A DNA stretch of 64,000 nt from Tilletia caries (GCA_032718865.1 JALUTQ010000007.1:248001-312000), one strand, 5' to 3'; shown: positions 10,857 to 22,656, counted from the first letter of the stretch. Program-made: numbers and translations. Notes: a model not told the origin generated them from the letters alone.

Positions 10857-13051
10857 TTCAGAGAACTCACCACCACGACCTGGCTCGACCGCGGAAAAAT
10901 CTTGTTTGTCCATATGTAACTCGCCCCAATTCAGAGCGCTCTTTGCAGCGATTCGCAATCTTGACTGAAGATGGGGAAAAGCGACAGTGTTCTGTATCTA
11001 ACGGCGAAATGAAGAAATTGCGGTAAACGTTCTCATGTTCGCGGATGTAACATGCCTCCAAGCCTCCAAGCTCTTGGCGAGAGTCAGTGGCTCTAGGGGA
11101 AGCGTCAGTCTACTCACATACGTATATCATAGGTCATTAAGGGCTTCTGTTTCCACGCAGGAAGGACCCTCGGCGAGGCCTTCCTCATGCGGAGCTGGAT
11201 TGCTTGAACCAGGCACTGATGAGAGCAACGCAAATGAGAAGGTGTTACAGTAAGCTTGGACTTGCGATAAGCATCCAGAGCATCTGTCCAGAACATGGAG
11301 GTAGTCGCAACGCATGGCTTCTGCTCATCAAAAGGACATGGCGGAGGAGCTGATGGTCGACTGGCCGACGAACGCGACTGACAAGCTTGAGGCGACCAAA
11401 AGCGCAAAGTCGAAAGTGTAACATGGCCTTGCATGCCCCACTCCTTCAGCAGATGCGGTTTGCGGACGGTGAGAAGGATAGCAATCATCAATGCGCTGAG
11501 CGCTGAGGTGATTGTCCTCGAGAGATGGGCGCCTTGGTCGTTTGCTCTGGTGAATCGCGAGATTTCATCCCGAGATGGTGTCCCAATGTATAACAGCGCG
11601 TGAGATATGTATGAAAGACATCGAGACGAACCGTGCCCTAGTGCTTCATTCTGCATGATCAATGGCGGTGGTCAGCCTGGCTCACATCGATGCGGGAGCG
11701 CGAATGTCTTACAGCTCAACGCGTAGGCACGCGAATTTGGTCCCTCGGCCACCTCGAAGACTGCGGACCGGAGATGCTCATTGATGTCGAGAAGGTGCAT
11801 CCGCTGCGGCCTGAGCGGAGATGCGTCCGGAAAGAAATACGACTCCCTCATATTCCGGCCGGGTCGGCCTGGGCAGCGTCAAAGGGAGCCACCCTTTGCT
11901 CAGCTCGATACGCGACGACAGCCGTCTGAAGCCACCGAAAGATCAACGTAACTCCGAGTCGGCATCAATCCGAAGAGCCCGACTTGACGGCTGGGAGATT
12001 TTCGTTGACCTGACCATTCTCTGAATCGGGATCGTTCGCCGACATGGGTCTGGCGACGTCCTCGTATTGGTAGGAAGATGGGAACAAGCTGGCGCCTGCA
12101 GCGATTCGCCGAAATGCAGGAGCGGGGTGTGTGTACGTTTTGGAGGAGAGGTATCTTAGCGTCTCGCCAGAAGACGATTGCCAGCAACGATGTCGGCTGG
12201 ACGCACGGATGATGTTGCGACACGAAGTGCAGCCGGGACTTGAGTCGGGACTGTGTCAGGTCTGCAAAAGGCAAAAGGTAGCAGAGAAGCAAGCGAGGCA
12301 AGTGTGTGAGAGAAAGAGAGATTGTATGTGCGTGTGTGGAATGAAGGACGGAAGAATGAGGAAAACTGTTGCTTGCAGAGGAAAGATGAGGGATTGGATG
12401 AACGATCAGCATTGAGCTATTGAGCGCTGAGCGCTGGGCGGTTAGCAAGACCGTTCTGCGTCCCTTCCGCTCCATGACTGCGGCTATGCGGCTCACCGAG
12501 TCAAGTTAGGGGAACGTGTGGACTGAGACTGTGCTGACAGAAGATGACAGCACAGACATATTCGCATATTCCTACATGTGCGTTTCGAGCGCAATACTAC
12601 TTACTACTTACGGATCAGAACGTTCTTAAGTGAGGTCGGATGTGCCGGGACTTGGGTGAGGCGACGCGGGTGAGGCGCGCGCATCTCGCATCTCTCGCAC
12701 AGAAAACGAAGAGAAATGGGGTCTGCGCGCGTAAGTATGATACAGATTCTGATGAATAACGTTCATGATCGCCTGATCAACAGGTCGACAAATGAATATA
12801 GAATGGAGAGAGGCAAAGTGGACGAACAGAAATATAACGAGGTAGACCAGGCCATCCTTAGCATCGCGTGGGAGGTCCGGGCTGGTAAGAGGCCGAAGCG
12901 TAGGGTTGGAGGTGGGTCGTGTGGAGTCGTGCTTGTCGAAGTGAAATGTGAAGTGTCGTCTTGGAACAGAAACAGCGGACGCTTAAAGGATGGAGACCAT
13001 GAGCACGATGGGCCTGAAAGGTACTTGGCACGATCGATGAGTCGCAGTCTC

Positions 13052-13496
13052 TCAACTCCATGCAGCGCCCCCGCCGTCTTTGCGGAAAGCAAACCCGCTA
13101 TCTTTAACATGAGCGATGGGCCGAGCAGATTTGGGCTTCTTCGGCGCAATTATCTTGACCTCGGCGGAACCAGACAAGGGATGCGCCGGACCTCGCTGCA
13201 ATTCTTCGTTGGCTCGAGTGGCGTGAGGCCCATCCTCTGTGCGACCGTCGTGCTCCATGGCCGAACTGTACAGCTTCCAAGGAAACAGCGACGCTGTAGC
13301 TGGAGCCTTCGCTCCCAGATCGTGGGTTGTCTCGACAGCCTATCCAGGTGAGGACATCGGGTGAGAGCTGGATCTGTGGGAGTCAATTGGAATAGTGCGT
13401 TGTGAAACTCACTTTGTTGAGGTGACCCTTGGTGATTGGCTGTCCTGCGACAAGGACACAGCCCGCAAGCAACAGGACGAGTTCGGGCACACGCAT
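13052..13496 (-). CDS. Small secreted protein 3 (SSP-3, candidate effector)
   Basis: Two exons on the minus strand (13,496-13,413 and 13,339-13,052) encode 123 residues. The signal peptide is MRVPELVLLLAGCVLVAGQ, and exon 1 continues PITKGHLNK to a GT-AG intron, the same layout as SSP-1. The mature protein starts AVETTHDLG, has ASLFPWKLYSSA in the middle and a basic, Gly-rich C-terminus with no cysteines. It is the full-length partner of SSP-2. The ATG at 13,496 is chosen because it starts a perfect signal peptide; longer upstream frames lie in the pyrimidine-rich leader. No domain is recognised. The protein is probably secreted; a host-directed role is a guess from the family pattern. Confidence 0.68.
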
Positions 13497-13658
13497 CGTG
13501 AGTGACTTATTTGATAAAGAGATTCCGAGTTGGGACTTTAGGGAGAGGGAAGGCTGCTGGGGGTCGGAAGGAAGGGGGAGGGGGGTCGGGGGATAGGAAG
13601 AGGGAGATGAAAGATGATAGGGGCAGAAAACCGAGATGGGGAACCTCAAGAAGATCTG

Positions 13659-13666
13659 TATTTATA
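13659..13666 (-). promoter_or_regulatory. TATA box of SSP-3
   Basis: TATAAATA on the minus strand about 165 bp before the SSP-3 start, followed by a long C/T-rich leader on the coding strand. Confidence 0.55.
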
Positions 13667-14452
13667 AGGATGTCAGCATCGGAGCACCTTCCTCGACCAC
13701 GGACAACATTTGACCAGGGCGAAGACTCTCCGACATTCCAACAAGACGATTTGCATCTTGTGTTACTGCGGGGCGCGATGAGAGACGTTCGGTAGAGGCA
13801 AGATGAGATTCGTACATAACGGGGATCTTCTCGCGTAACATGTTTCCTTCCGGCTTCAGCTTCAGGCATTCAGCGAGAAAACATTCGGGAAGCACTAAGA
13901 GAAGCTTACCCGTCTCTGGTAGGATCCCGGAAAGAGGCTCAACAAAGCGACGTCTGTTTCATGTGGCCCAGATGTTCTCGAATGAATGCTGGAAGCGAGA
14001 TGGGGCTCTGAGATCGCTGGATCTCGCGCGCTGAGGTAAGAAAGACAACGCAACAAAACAGAAGCGATCAGCAGGCACCAGCACAACGACGGCCGGGTCA
14101 TGTCCTTGAACTCACCATCTGCTAGTACCCGGAGAAGACGCGGTGCATCCAGTTGACACGATGGTCTAGGCTCTGACGGTAACCCACGCAGATATTATCA
14201 AAGTTCAGCTTCAGTGGTTAGTCAGTTGGCAGACGAACTCGAAGGACGACTCGAAGGCGCGACCAAGAGCGCAAAGCCGAGACTGCTACAAGGCCTTGTA
14301 TCCCCCGCTCGTCGCTCAGACAATGTCGACGGCATAAAAAAAGGATAGAAGTCAGTGCGTCAGTGGACTGAGGTGGCTGCCCTCGAGAGATGAGGCAATG
14401 AAAATTTCGGTTGTTTGCGGCGGTAACGCGGTCACGCTTGAAATTGCAACTC

Positions 14453-17310
14453 TTATTCGCCATTATGAAGAACAGCTTCGACCCGCTTTCGCCACCGCAG
14501 GGCCTCCTCCTCACCCGCACCAAACCCAATCTCAGCTCCGAACCGACCGAAGCCAGCCCAGAGCTCGCCAATGGACCGACGCAGCGGCAGCAGAACGTTC
14601 TCATGCACACTGGCCTCCCAGACCGTCGTCACGCCTTCCGAAGCAGAAGGGTCGTCCTTGAGCTGCAGTTGGACCGCAGCCTCGACCGTTTCCCAAAGGT
14701 CAAGCATGGCCTCTACGAGGTCACTGACGCCCGCACCTGCCTCAGCCGCTGAAGAGGACCCGCCAAGACCCGGCCCTTCCTGCCGTCTGGAGCGTGCACG
14801 TGCGGAGGCACGACTGGCTCGTTGCACACATCCATACTCATCCTCAGACAGACTGGCCGCTGCAAGATTTGAGAGAGCTTGGGCCGCCCATATCGCAAGA
14901 GCCGGGTGGGGAGGCAGCACACGGGCTAATGTAGCCGACGTCGATGCTGCTTGCAGTTCTGACTTCAAGAGAGGAGCCATTTTTTGGAGCGTCGCCGGAG
15001 AGACGGGGAGGAGGAGCTGCAAGAAGGCTTCTGCTGACCCAGCCGCTTGCGCAGACGAGCTGGCTGGAACGACGTCCTTGACTCTGGCGAGGACGGCCTC
15101 CCTGCTTGACTGGGGCACCAGCCTATCGAGGCGCTGTAAGGTCAGAGATACACCCTGCTGACCGGCTTGGATCAACGTGTGAGCCGCGTCGAGAGGTGTG
15201 ATCGGCGCTGGGACGGCCTCCGTCCGCTTCTGCAAGGCTTTCGTCGATGTTTGCTGTACAGTCGACGGCGCTGGTGGCGGCAGAAGCAAACGAAACACAC
15301 CGCCCGCGATGTTAAGAGCCTTCGGCACAATGCCAGTCGGTTTGGAAGGAGCAGAGGATGCTGCTACGGAGAGAAAGGCTGAAGGAGATCCAGCCTCTGG
15401 TGCACTTGTCCGCGCGCGGGCGCGAGACGATGATCCCGACGCGGCAACTTCTTCAGCGAGTTTGTCCCAGACCGTTTTGGGAGGTGCAGGCGCCTGAAGA
15501 ACGGAAGGAGGGGCTGCCTTGGGGCCTGCAGGTGTGGTAGGTGGAGTGAAGGGCACGTATGCATCCTTCCCAAAGCTTGGACGTGATACTTCAGAAGAAG
15601 CCTTGGCCCCCAAGCTGGACGTGAGTTGGAGAGTCGATGCCGGGTTTGGTGGGGCAATCCGGTTTTGCAGTGCTGCAGTCTCATGCTTCAAAATTTTGAT
15701 CCCCGCTTTTGCCACCTGCGCCCACGCACTTTCGCGATCGGGCTGTAGAGACGGACCATACCCCCCGAGCGTATCAAGATTGGCACCCAGACTGAGCCGA
15801 CTCGACGGTCCTGCGCCGCCAAAGTCGTTGAATAATGCCCTTCGCCTTGCCGCGTCTGTAGAGCTGGAGAGAATCGAAAGCTCGGCGACGGCGAGGTGGA
15901 GAGTGTACATGTCTTCGCTGGAGATCGCAGGCGCCTTGAGAGCTCGCGAGCTTAGTGTTGCCACACCATCTACGAGGCACCTCGTTGGCGCCGTATATAC
16001 GTCCTTTTCGCCTGGCGGCGGATTCTGTGCGCCGGTCAAGTGCGCGTTTGCAAAGCCGCTGACGACGACCGGTTGAGTTGCGTACACGCGGGCCAAACTG
16101 AGACTGAGCTCAGCAATTGCGAAGATCGCTGCACTGAGAAGAGCAGGCCGGAGGAAGAGCTCGACATTGAAGAGGAAGGAAAGCGTGCCACCTCGGAGAG
16201 AAGGAATAAGGTAATAGCGCAAATTGGCCGCTGCGGATGTGGCCAGAGTTGATGCGCGTGCTCCGCTAAGGGTGTTGGAGTTGAATCGAGTTTCAGTCGA
16301 TGTCACGCGCATGATGAGCATGAGTAAGGACCGATACAGCGGTCGCCGAATGATCGTATAGATGGGCAGATACAAGATCGGCGGCAAGAGTAGGGTGGTG
16401 ATGGTATGAATCGAGAAGAGCTGGGCGGGCTCCTTTCCGGGCACTGTGTCGTTAGTTGCGGAATGAAGGCGAGGCAGGACCCCGGTGCGGAGGCGGTCTG
16501 TAAGAGAGGCATTCAGCTCCAATGGATGGAAAAGCAGCGCAGCTGCATCACCCGGCCGTCGCACGACGCCCTGCGTCGATGTCCGGGCAAAGATGAAGGG
16601 TATGAGCGTCGATGTGATCACAGCGGAGACAACGAGGAAGATGACGCGCTCGTTTGGCCGAGATTGGGTATGCGTGTGTGCGCCATGCGACGCCGCACCG
16701 CCGTGCTTCCGCGAGGAGCTGGCGACTGTACCACTGGAGGCAGGACCCCGTCCATAGTATGCTGGCAGATACGGAATCCAGCTGTCACGGTATGTTGGCG
16801 AGGTTGCATCGTTTGCCCATGCGAGTGCCGCAGCATGCGTTGCACCGAGCACAACCGCATAGTTGACGCGAAGCAAGAGCAGCACCAGCCATTTCGTTGA
16901 GGCGCCTGTTCCTGCCGTACTAGCCGCCTGCTTCCATGTGTCGGACACGGTGAAGCGGGTCGTCGCACGCCGGTCAGCAATGAGGAGGGGAAGCAGGCCG
17001 AAGAGGAAGGCGACGGACGAGCAGACCAGCAGTTGGGGCCAGAAGGGTCGGAGAGCGATCCACACCCATCTGCTGGGCGAGAGCGGGAAGGTGAGGACGA
17101 GGGAGAGCGTGAGGTGCAGTGCGAGGAAGGAGAAGCCGTAAATCCGACCGAGGCGGCCAGGCAAGGCGATCTGCAAAGGGAGCCCGCACAGATCAGCCAA
17201 TTTTTCCTCAGTCGTCTCTTTTCTTTTCCACGCAGCATTCACTGCAAGCATGGACTCACCCGCAGCAGGTCTCCGTACGCCGGCACCGATCGCCGCAAGT
17301 CTGCGGGCAT
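14453..17310 (-). CDS. NDC1: Nuclear pore membrane protein Ndc1
   Basis: Anchors the nuclear pore complex and spindle pole body in the nuclear envelope. Two exons (17,310-17,260 and 17,170-14,453; 89-bp GT-AG intron) give 922 residues. The short first exon, MPADLRRSVPAYGDLLR, runs into a block of about six hydrophobic segments within the first 400 residues, including one ending IADRRATTRF and the YLPIYTIIRRPLYRSL segment. A soluble C-terminal half follows, with the RRRALFNDF and ESAWAQVAKAGIKIL motifs seen in the Ndc1/Nup family. A much longer in-frame extension upstream to 17,803 exists, but it reads through the retrotransposon's terminal repeat and is rejected. The start codon lies 345 bp from the retrotransposon insertion. 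Confidence 0.8.
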
Positions 17311-17655
17311 GGCGAGTCGCGAGTGCGTGTGTATGCGTGTGTTGTACGCTGGTGTTGCTGTTGTTGTTCTTCCTGCCTTTCTTCGGACGCGACCTTGATG
17401 CCTTGATGGCCTTCGTGTGTTGAATATGATCAGGATCTCCGGGATCAGACTCTGCACACAGTGTAGAGGAAACGCTTGGGGGATGGGATTGCAATGGAGA
17501 GACTACAGGGATCTTATAGGAAGCAGGACAGACTGATAGGAGAGACTGAGAGTGAAGTAGTAAGGGAGGGTAGATGTTGAGGACGACTGTAAACCGTTGA
17601 TCGTTGAGCTTGAGGTGCAGGTCGGAGTACTGGTGAGGAGGAAGGTCGGTCCGGT

Positions 17656-17840
17656 TTGGTGATCGGAGGTGGAACCGGAGACGAGGTCTTCGGAACGGGT
17701 CGAGACCCTTCAAAGTGTCGGCCAAGGCAACCGACCAAGCTATGGCCGTCATCATCATCCACATCTCAGGTTGCCTTGACCACCACCTCAGCAGCTCCTT
17801 CACACAGCATTGTACCCTTCTCCTCTAGCATTTTCAATCA
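17656..17840 (+). repeat. Split direct repeat A1
   Basis: 185-bp left-end repeat, matching A2 at 22,653-22,837 without a visible difference (offset 4997). It ends just upstream of gag and probably contains the element promoter. Confidence 0.9.
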
Positions 17841-17899
17841 AACACCTCACTAGTTCGTGGCCTACACATCCGTTCGGCATACCCGCATACCTCTTGAAC

Positions 17900-19222
17900 A
17901 TGTCATCCGCAGGGAACGATTCCGTGCTCGAGGCTCGCGAACGAGCAATCCGCGACCAGGTCACAGCCGAACGTCGACTCGCCCTGGGCGCAGTCCCAGA
18001 AGAAGAAGATCAAAGCGCCTTCGCCTTCCAAATGAAGGTTGCCATCAACTCGTACTGGGACAAGATCCAGAACGAGCGCCTCGAGCAATGCCGAGCCGAG
18101 CACGCACAACAAGCCGACGAGGACGCCCGAGTTCGAGAAGCGCAGCAACAAGCAGAGCGGGTACGAAGGGAGGAGGAGGAGCGACAGTTTGCGGCTGTCC
18201 AGACTGCAGCCAAGATGAAGGAGCTGCTCGGCACAACAAGCCCATCGACGTCGATCGACAAGGACAAGGGCAAGAAGGTTATCGAGATGGCGGAGGGTCG
18301 AAGGATCAGCGCCTCGGTCAACATGTCTCGGCCAGGCGAATCCATCCTCAAGAAGATCGAGCAGGGCGAATACAGCATCCCGCTTTGGCACCTCACGAGG
18401 GAGGGCACCGATCATGCCCAGCGAGCACGCGAACGTGGCAAGTCGAAGGTGGCCATCAAGGATGGAGAATTCGCCATGGAGGAGGACACGTCGGCTAAGC
18501 TCACAGACGAGGAGCTTTCTGAAGCTGCCTGGATAGGAGCATCCAACGCCCTCATCCACTGGGCTCAACAACTCGGTCGACCCAAAGCCGAAGTCGAAGG
18601 GCTCAGCATCCTGCACGAAACACTCACAGCTCATGCCCTTTATCCGCATTTCCCACGCGCCTTCCACACCTGGCATCGAGTCCATCGTCAAACTTGGTGC
18701 ACCTCCCATCTCGGATCGCCAGACGGCAAACGCGATGACTTGCGGCTCATCCGGATGGACTGGTGGAACGAGCTGCGCCTCAATGACGAGGTTCGCCAAT
18801 GGACCGAAGCTGCCAACAAGAAGGTCGATGAGACCATTCAGGCATCACTGCTCCAGCACATGGGACCTCGTAAGCGTTCCACACCCGACGACGAAACCGC
18901 AGGAGGCAGCAGCTCTGGACCAAGCTCTTCTCATCGCACGTCCTTTCGAGCAGCGGGCGCATCGCCCCCTCGATGCCTCATCTGCGGAGTGCGCGAGCCT
19001 CGCCACCCCTTTGCCACCTGCAATGCTACCACCCGAGTCGACAACCGACAGCAGATCATTCAACGCACTTCGGAGGGCCGCATCACCTTCAAGGACGACA
19101 ACACCGAGCCGTGCACCAGCTACAACACAGGCCGGTGCAACTTCAAGGTCTGCAAGCGCGTCCATCGCTGCACAAACTGCGGCACTCGTGGACACGGAGA
19201 CGCCTCCTGCCCACAACTGTGA
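17900..19222 (+). CDS. Gag-like protein of the YR retrotransposon
   Basis: Structural protein presumed to package the element RNA, 440 residues from the ATG at 17,900. The N-terminal third is a charged coiled-coil-like region rich in Arg/Glu/Gln. The C-terminus carries two adjacent metal-binding motifs: a CCCH-like finger (C-x7-C-x4-C-x3-H, around CTSYNTGRCNF) and a CCHC zinc knuckle, CTNCGTRGHGDASC (C-x2-C-x4-H-x4-C), just before the stop. The combination is common in basidiomycete DIRS-order gags. The RT frame overlaps it in the +1 frame, so RT is made by frameshifting, splicing or internal initiation; the sequence does not show which. Confidence 0.82.
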   Translation: MSSAGNDSVLEARERAIRDQVTAERRLALGAVPEEEDQSAFAFQMKVAINSYWDKIQNERLEQCRAEHAQQADEDARVREAQQQAERVRREEEERQFAAVQTAAKMKELLGTTSPSTSIDKDKGKKVIEMAEGRRISASVNMSRPGESILKKIEQGEYSIPLWHLTREGTDHAQRARERGKSKVAIKDGEFAMEEDTSAKLTDEELSEAAWIGASNALIHWAQQLGRPKAEVEGLSILHETLTAHALYPHFPRAFHTWHRVHRQTWCTSHLGSPDGKRDDLRLIRMDWWNELRLNDEVRQWTEAANKKVDETIQASLLQHMGPRKRSTPDDETAGGSSSGPSSSHRTSFRAAGASPPRCLICGVREPRHPFATCNATTRVDNRQQIIQRTSEGRITFKDDNTEPCTSYNTGRCNFKVCKRVHRCTNCGTRGHGDASCPQL

Positions 19223-21215
19223 GCTCCCAACTCAGCCAACGTCTCCCCTGAATGCCGAAGCCTTTCATTCAGCACTCCAACGATGCGACCTCCTCGCACG
19301 ATACCCGAACCTAGTGCAACATCTCACACATGGCTTCCACATCGGCATTCCAGCGCTTCATCACACATACACGCCCCCCAACCATGCTTCAGCAAAGACT
19401 CGGCCAGAAATCATTCGCACCCTCATCTCCACTGAGATGTCTATCGGCCGCTACCGAGGTCCCTTCACACATACGCAACTCGAATCGTTAATCGGTCCAT
19501 ACCAGACTTCGCCCTTGGGAGTCGTTCCAAAGAAGCCAACGGGTCATCGCTTGATCCAAGATTTCTCCTTTCCTCATGATACCCAAACACCCAGTATCAA
19601 TTCCCTTCTTGATTCGTGAGTATCGACTCTGCCAATGATTCCTTTGCCAGCATGGCACACAAGCAATGCAGCATGCATACCCACATCAGCATGATGTTAA
19701 GAAGTCATCCAGTTCAGCATGGACTGTCGCGCCAGCATGGCTCGAACATATGCCAGCATGGCATGCGTAAGCCAGCTTGGCTTTTCAATCATTGAGCATG
19801 CATGCTCATAAGTCATACCTTCTTCGTCCATCCACAGCAATGAATGGCCAACTACTTGGGGAGCCGCCAAAGACGCATGTCATGCTATTCTCCGCTTGCC
19901 CGAATCCACGCAGGGAGCAACACGCGATATACATTCCGCCTACAGGCTCATCGCGCTCCATTCGTCGCAGTGGCCTGGAGTCGTGGTCAAGGACACGTCC
20001 GATGCCCTTTATGTCGATCTTTGCCTTGGATTCGGTCTCGCCACCGCACCCGGCATATGGGGAATGATAGCTGACGCGGTCGCCGACATTTTGCGCCGCT
20101 CTGGCTTCGGTACCCTCATCAAATGGGTAGACGATTTCCTCTTCCTCACCGTTCCCCTTTCCGATCTCAACCAAGCAAACGACATGCTTGCAACGCATCG
20201 CAGTATCGTCTCAGCCGATCCACAGCATGATGGCGGCACAACAAGCTTCCCCGATGCCAACGGCATCTTGCACCCTGATGACGGCCGAGGGCACTACTCC
20301 AACACTGCATCCGCTTCAGCTCCAGACTCCCTCGTTACATCGCTACAAGCAATCAACAAGATCACCGATCCCCTCGGCTTGCCATGGAAATCGACCAAAG
20401 ACGTCGACTTCTCCACCACCATCACCTACGTGGGCTTCTGCTTCGACATTCCGACCCGAACCGTCTCACTCCCAGACGACAAACGCGAGCGCTATCGAGC
20501 ACAGTTGACCGACTGGCTACACCGATCGCGATTCACGCTGGACGAGGCCGAACAGCTGCATGGCCGTCTACAACACGCCACCTTCGTGCATTCAGCTGGT
20601 CGCAAACGGCTGGCCTACTTTCGCCTCTTTCTTCGCCAATTCAGCTCTCCCACAGTCAGCAACTACAGCCTTCGCTACCCGCCACGAGGAATTTACAGCG
20701 ACCTGCGGTGGTGGTCTTCTGCACTTTCAAGTCCAGGTCGGTCTCGTAACTTCAGCCAGGACACCACGCTCACCGACCTCCAACTCTCCACCGACGCCTC
20801 ACTGCAGTGGGGAATCGGCGTCGTTTGCGGATCCGACCAACTCATCCTTCAGCTGAAGCCTCAGGTTATTCAGGGGAACCAAGGCATTCTTTGGGCCGAG
20901 ACCATTGCTTTGGAGATCGGCTTACGGGTCGCAATCGACAGAGGGATACAAGACACTCGCTTGGCCATCTACTGTGACAACGCAGCAGTCATTGCTGGAG
21001 GATCATCTGGGCACATGCGAAACGAAGCGGCGATGGAAAGTCTTCTGCGCATTCGCGAACTCGAAGCATCCCACAACATCGACGTCCATCCGGTCTACGT
21101 CCCATCAGCAGAGAACCCCGCAGACTCTCCTTCTCGCGGCATCAACACATCCACCGGCCGCATTCAGTGCCCTACTTTGCCGCCACAGCTTCAAAATGTC
21201 TTCACTTTCATCTGA
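18633..21215 (+). CDS. Reverse transcriptase / RNase H of the YR retrotransposon
   Basis: Copies the element RNA into DNA. Exons 18,633-19,615 and 19,838-21,215 are joined by a GT-AG intron that restores an unbroken frame through the RT fingers and palm. The segment GHRLIQDFSFPHD is RT motif A-like, and IKWVDDFLFL is the catalytic DD box. RNase H follows, with its acidic residues in STDAS, WAETIALE, YCDNAAV and NPADSPSR. The first ATG of the frame (18,633) lies deep inside gag, and homology only begins near 19,230, so the true start is uncertain. The stop overlaps the recombinase start by 20 bp. Confidence 0.85.
19616..19837 (+). repeat. Intron inside the RT gene with CCAGCATGG repeats
   Basis: 222-bp GT-AG intron splitting the RT coding frame. 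It contains about four copies of CCAGCATGG and further CAGCATG variants, so it looks like a young, self-repetitive sequence rather than a decayed coding segment. Splicing joins TC to C to make Ser and continues as NEWPTTWGAAKDA. Confidence 0.7.
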
Positions 21216-22497
21216 GCTACTTCAGATCCGGCTTAACGCTCTACAACAGGCACATGCCACCAACTACTCCTCCCCACCAACTGCCGCCCAACCGCCATCC
21301 CCTGCGACCCCATCACCATCTCCTATCTCTCAATCAACGCTCCAGGTCTACAATCACCCTCGGCCCATCGAACTTCCTCGCAGACCCCGAGTCTCAGCCA
21401 AGCTCCTCCCATCTCATCCCAGTCGCTCAGATTGCCCAGCCGTCGATCGTCTTCTGCTCTGGGATCTCCCGCACACCACCCCTTCGCCACCCACCATCGA
21501 ATCGCACCGCATATCTCAGGTCATTGCGGCTTCTTGGGCTCCCAGCACACGAACCACCTACGCGAGCGGCATCCTACATTGGCACCTATGGGCACTCCGC
21601 AGTTTGCCTCCTGACCAGTGCCACCTTCCCATCCCCATACACCAGCTTCTGGCCTTCATCGCTGCGCATGCAGGGGACTATGCCGGTTCCACCATCAAGA
21701 ACTGGGTCGCTGGCATTCGGGCATTTCACCTCGCCAAAGGCCAGCTGCTCAACACTAAAGACGACCGCGTTCAGCAAGCATTGACTGGAGCGGCTCGACT
21801 CACCCCTGCCTCATCAGTCCGCCCACCTCGACCTCCATACACCGCTTCGCTCCTAGCTTCTCTCAAGCCTCACTTCAATCTCCACGACCCTTTCGACGCT
21901 GCCGTCTGGGCCCTCATGCTTTCTGCTTTCTGGGGACTCGCACGCCTCGGAGAGCTTACGACAAAGTCGCTCGCTGCATTCACACCCCGCACTCATCCGA
22001 CACGCGCTCACGCGATTCCACACATAATCAACAATGCACTGCACTTCAATCTCCACCTCCCTTGGACCAAGACTTCTGCCCCGGGAGGCAATCTCATCAT
22101 CTCCACGCAGCTCGAACCCATTTGCCCGGTCTCAGCGCTTCAGCACCACTTCAGACTCAACCCCGGCGCCCCAACTTCTCATATCTTCTCCCACGGTCCA
22201 AACTCAGCACCAATGACTCGATCAATCCTCACGCAGCGCATCCAGCAGGCCGCCATTGCAGCCAATCAGCCTACACTTCCCGGCCACAGCTTCCGCATCG
22301 GTGGCTGCACCGAGTTCCTCCTCAGAGGAACAAGTCTCGATGCCGTCCGCATCGCAGGACGATGGTCGTCCGACTCATGGAAGCTCTACATTCGACGGCA
22401 CGTCGAACTACTCGTTCCAGCACTCGCAAACGCTCCCAACCATGCCGCAGCAGCGGTCGTAGCAGCAGGCGCTCCTGGCCAACACGGGATGCTCTGA
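21196..22497 (+). CDS. Tyrosine recombinase of the YR retrotransposon
   Basis: Integrates the element by site-specific strand exchange, in place of a DDE integrase. From the ATG at 21,196 it has 433 residues: a low-complexity Pro/Ser-rich N-tail, an SAM-like core-binding domain (from about residue 105, SWAPSTRTTYASG), and the catalytic domain. The catalytic Arg is in GLARLGELT, the H-x-x-R pair in GHSFRIGG, and the nucleophilic Tyr in WKLYIRRH close to the C-terminus. All catalytic residues are present. The start overlaps the RT stop by 20 bp. An upstream in-frame extension to 20,905 overlaps RNase H and is not needed. Confidence 0.87.
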   Translation: MSSLSSELLQIRLNALQQAHATNYSSPPTAAQPPSPATPSPSPISQSTLQVYNHPRPIELPRRPRVSAKLLPSHPSRSDCPAVDRLLLWDLPHTTPSPPTIESHRISQVIAASWAPSTRTTYASGILHWHLWALRSLPPDQCHLPIPIHQLLAFIAAHAGDYAGSTIKNWVAGIRAFHLAKGQLLNTKDDRVQQALTGAARLTPASSVRPPRPPYTASLLASLKPHFNLHDPFDAAVWALMLSAFWGLARLGELTTKSLAAFTPRTHPTRAHAIPHIINNALHFNLHLPWTKTSAPGGNLIISTQLEPICPVSALQHHFRLNPGAPTSHIFSHGPNSAPMTRSILTQRIQQAAIAANQPTLPGHSFRIGGCTEFLLRGTSLDAVRIAGRWSSDSWKLYIRRHVELLVPALANAPNHAAAAVVAAGAPGQHGML

Positions 22498-22536
22498 GAG
22501 CACGGCCAAAGGCCTTATGGCACAGAGTCGCCATCC

Positions 22537-22656
22537 TGGGCTGGCTCTCGCATCGCATCTCGAGCATACCCAGCTCGCGCCCAATGTGGGCATCAATCTC
22601 ACGCTCACATTTCTGCTGCTTTCCACGTGTGAAGGAGATCAAGTGACGAAGATTGG
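22537..22656 (+). repeat. Split direct repeat B1
   Basis: 120-bp repeat directly after the recombinase gene, matching B2 at 22,882-23,001 (offset 345). It shares TTGG with the start of A2. Confidence 0.9.

Larger units (their letters stand above)
8600..14400. repeat. Two tandem, diverged segmental copies (about 2.8-3.3 kb each)
   Basis: Copy A runs roughly 8600-11,550 and copy B roughly 11,930-14,400. Paired landmarks in the same order are: 8648 with 11,952; 9445 with 12,387; the signal-peptide starts 10,686 and 13,496; and an AGCGCAAAG block near 11,400 with one near 14,268. The offset varies from 2.8 to 3.3 kb because of small insertions and deletions. Each copy holds one secreted-protein gene (SSP-2, SSP-3). 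The edges are estimates made by eye. Confidence 0.6.

Noticed and set aside
17311..17803. N-terminal extension of NDC1 to 17,803
   Set aside because: The open frame runs through the retrotransposon repeat A1 and has no family similarity; a short first exon starting at 17,310 splices correctly to the conserved part.
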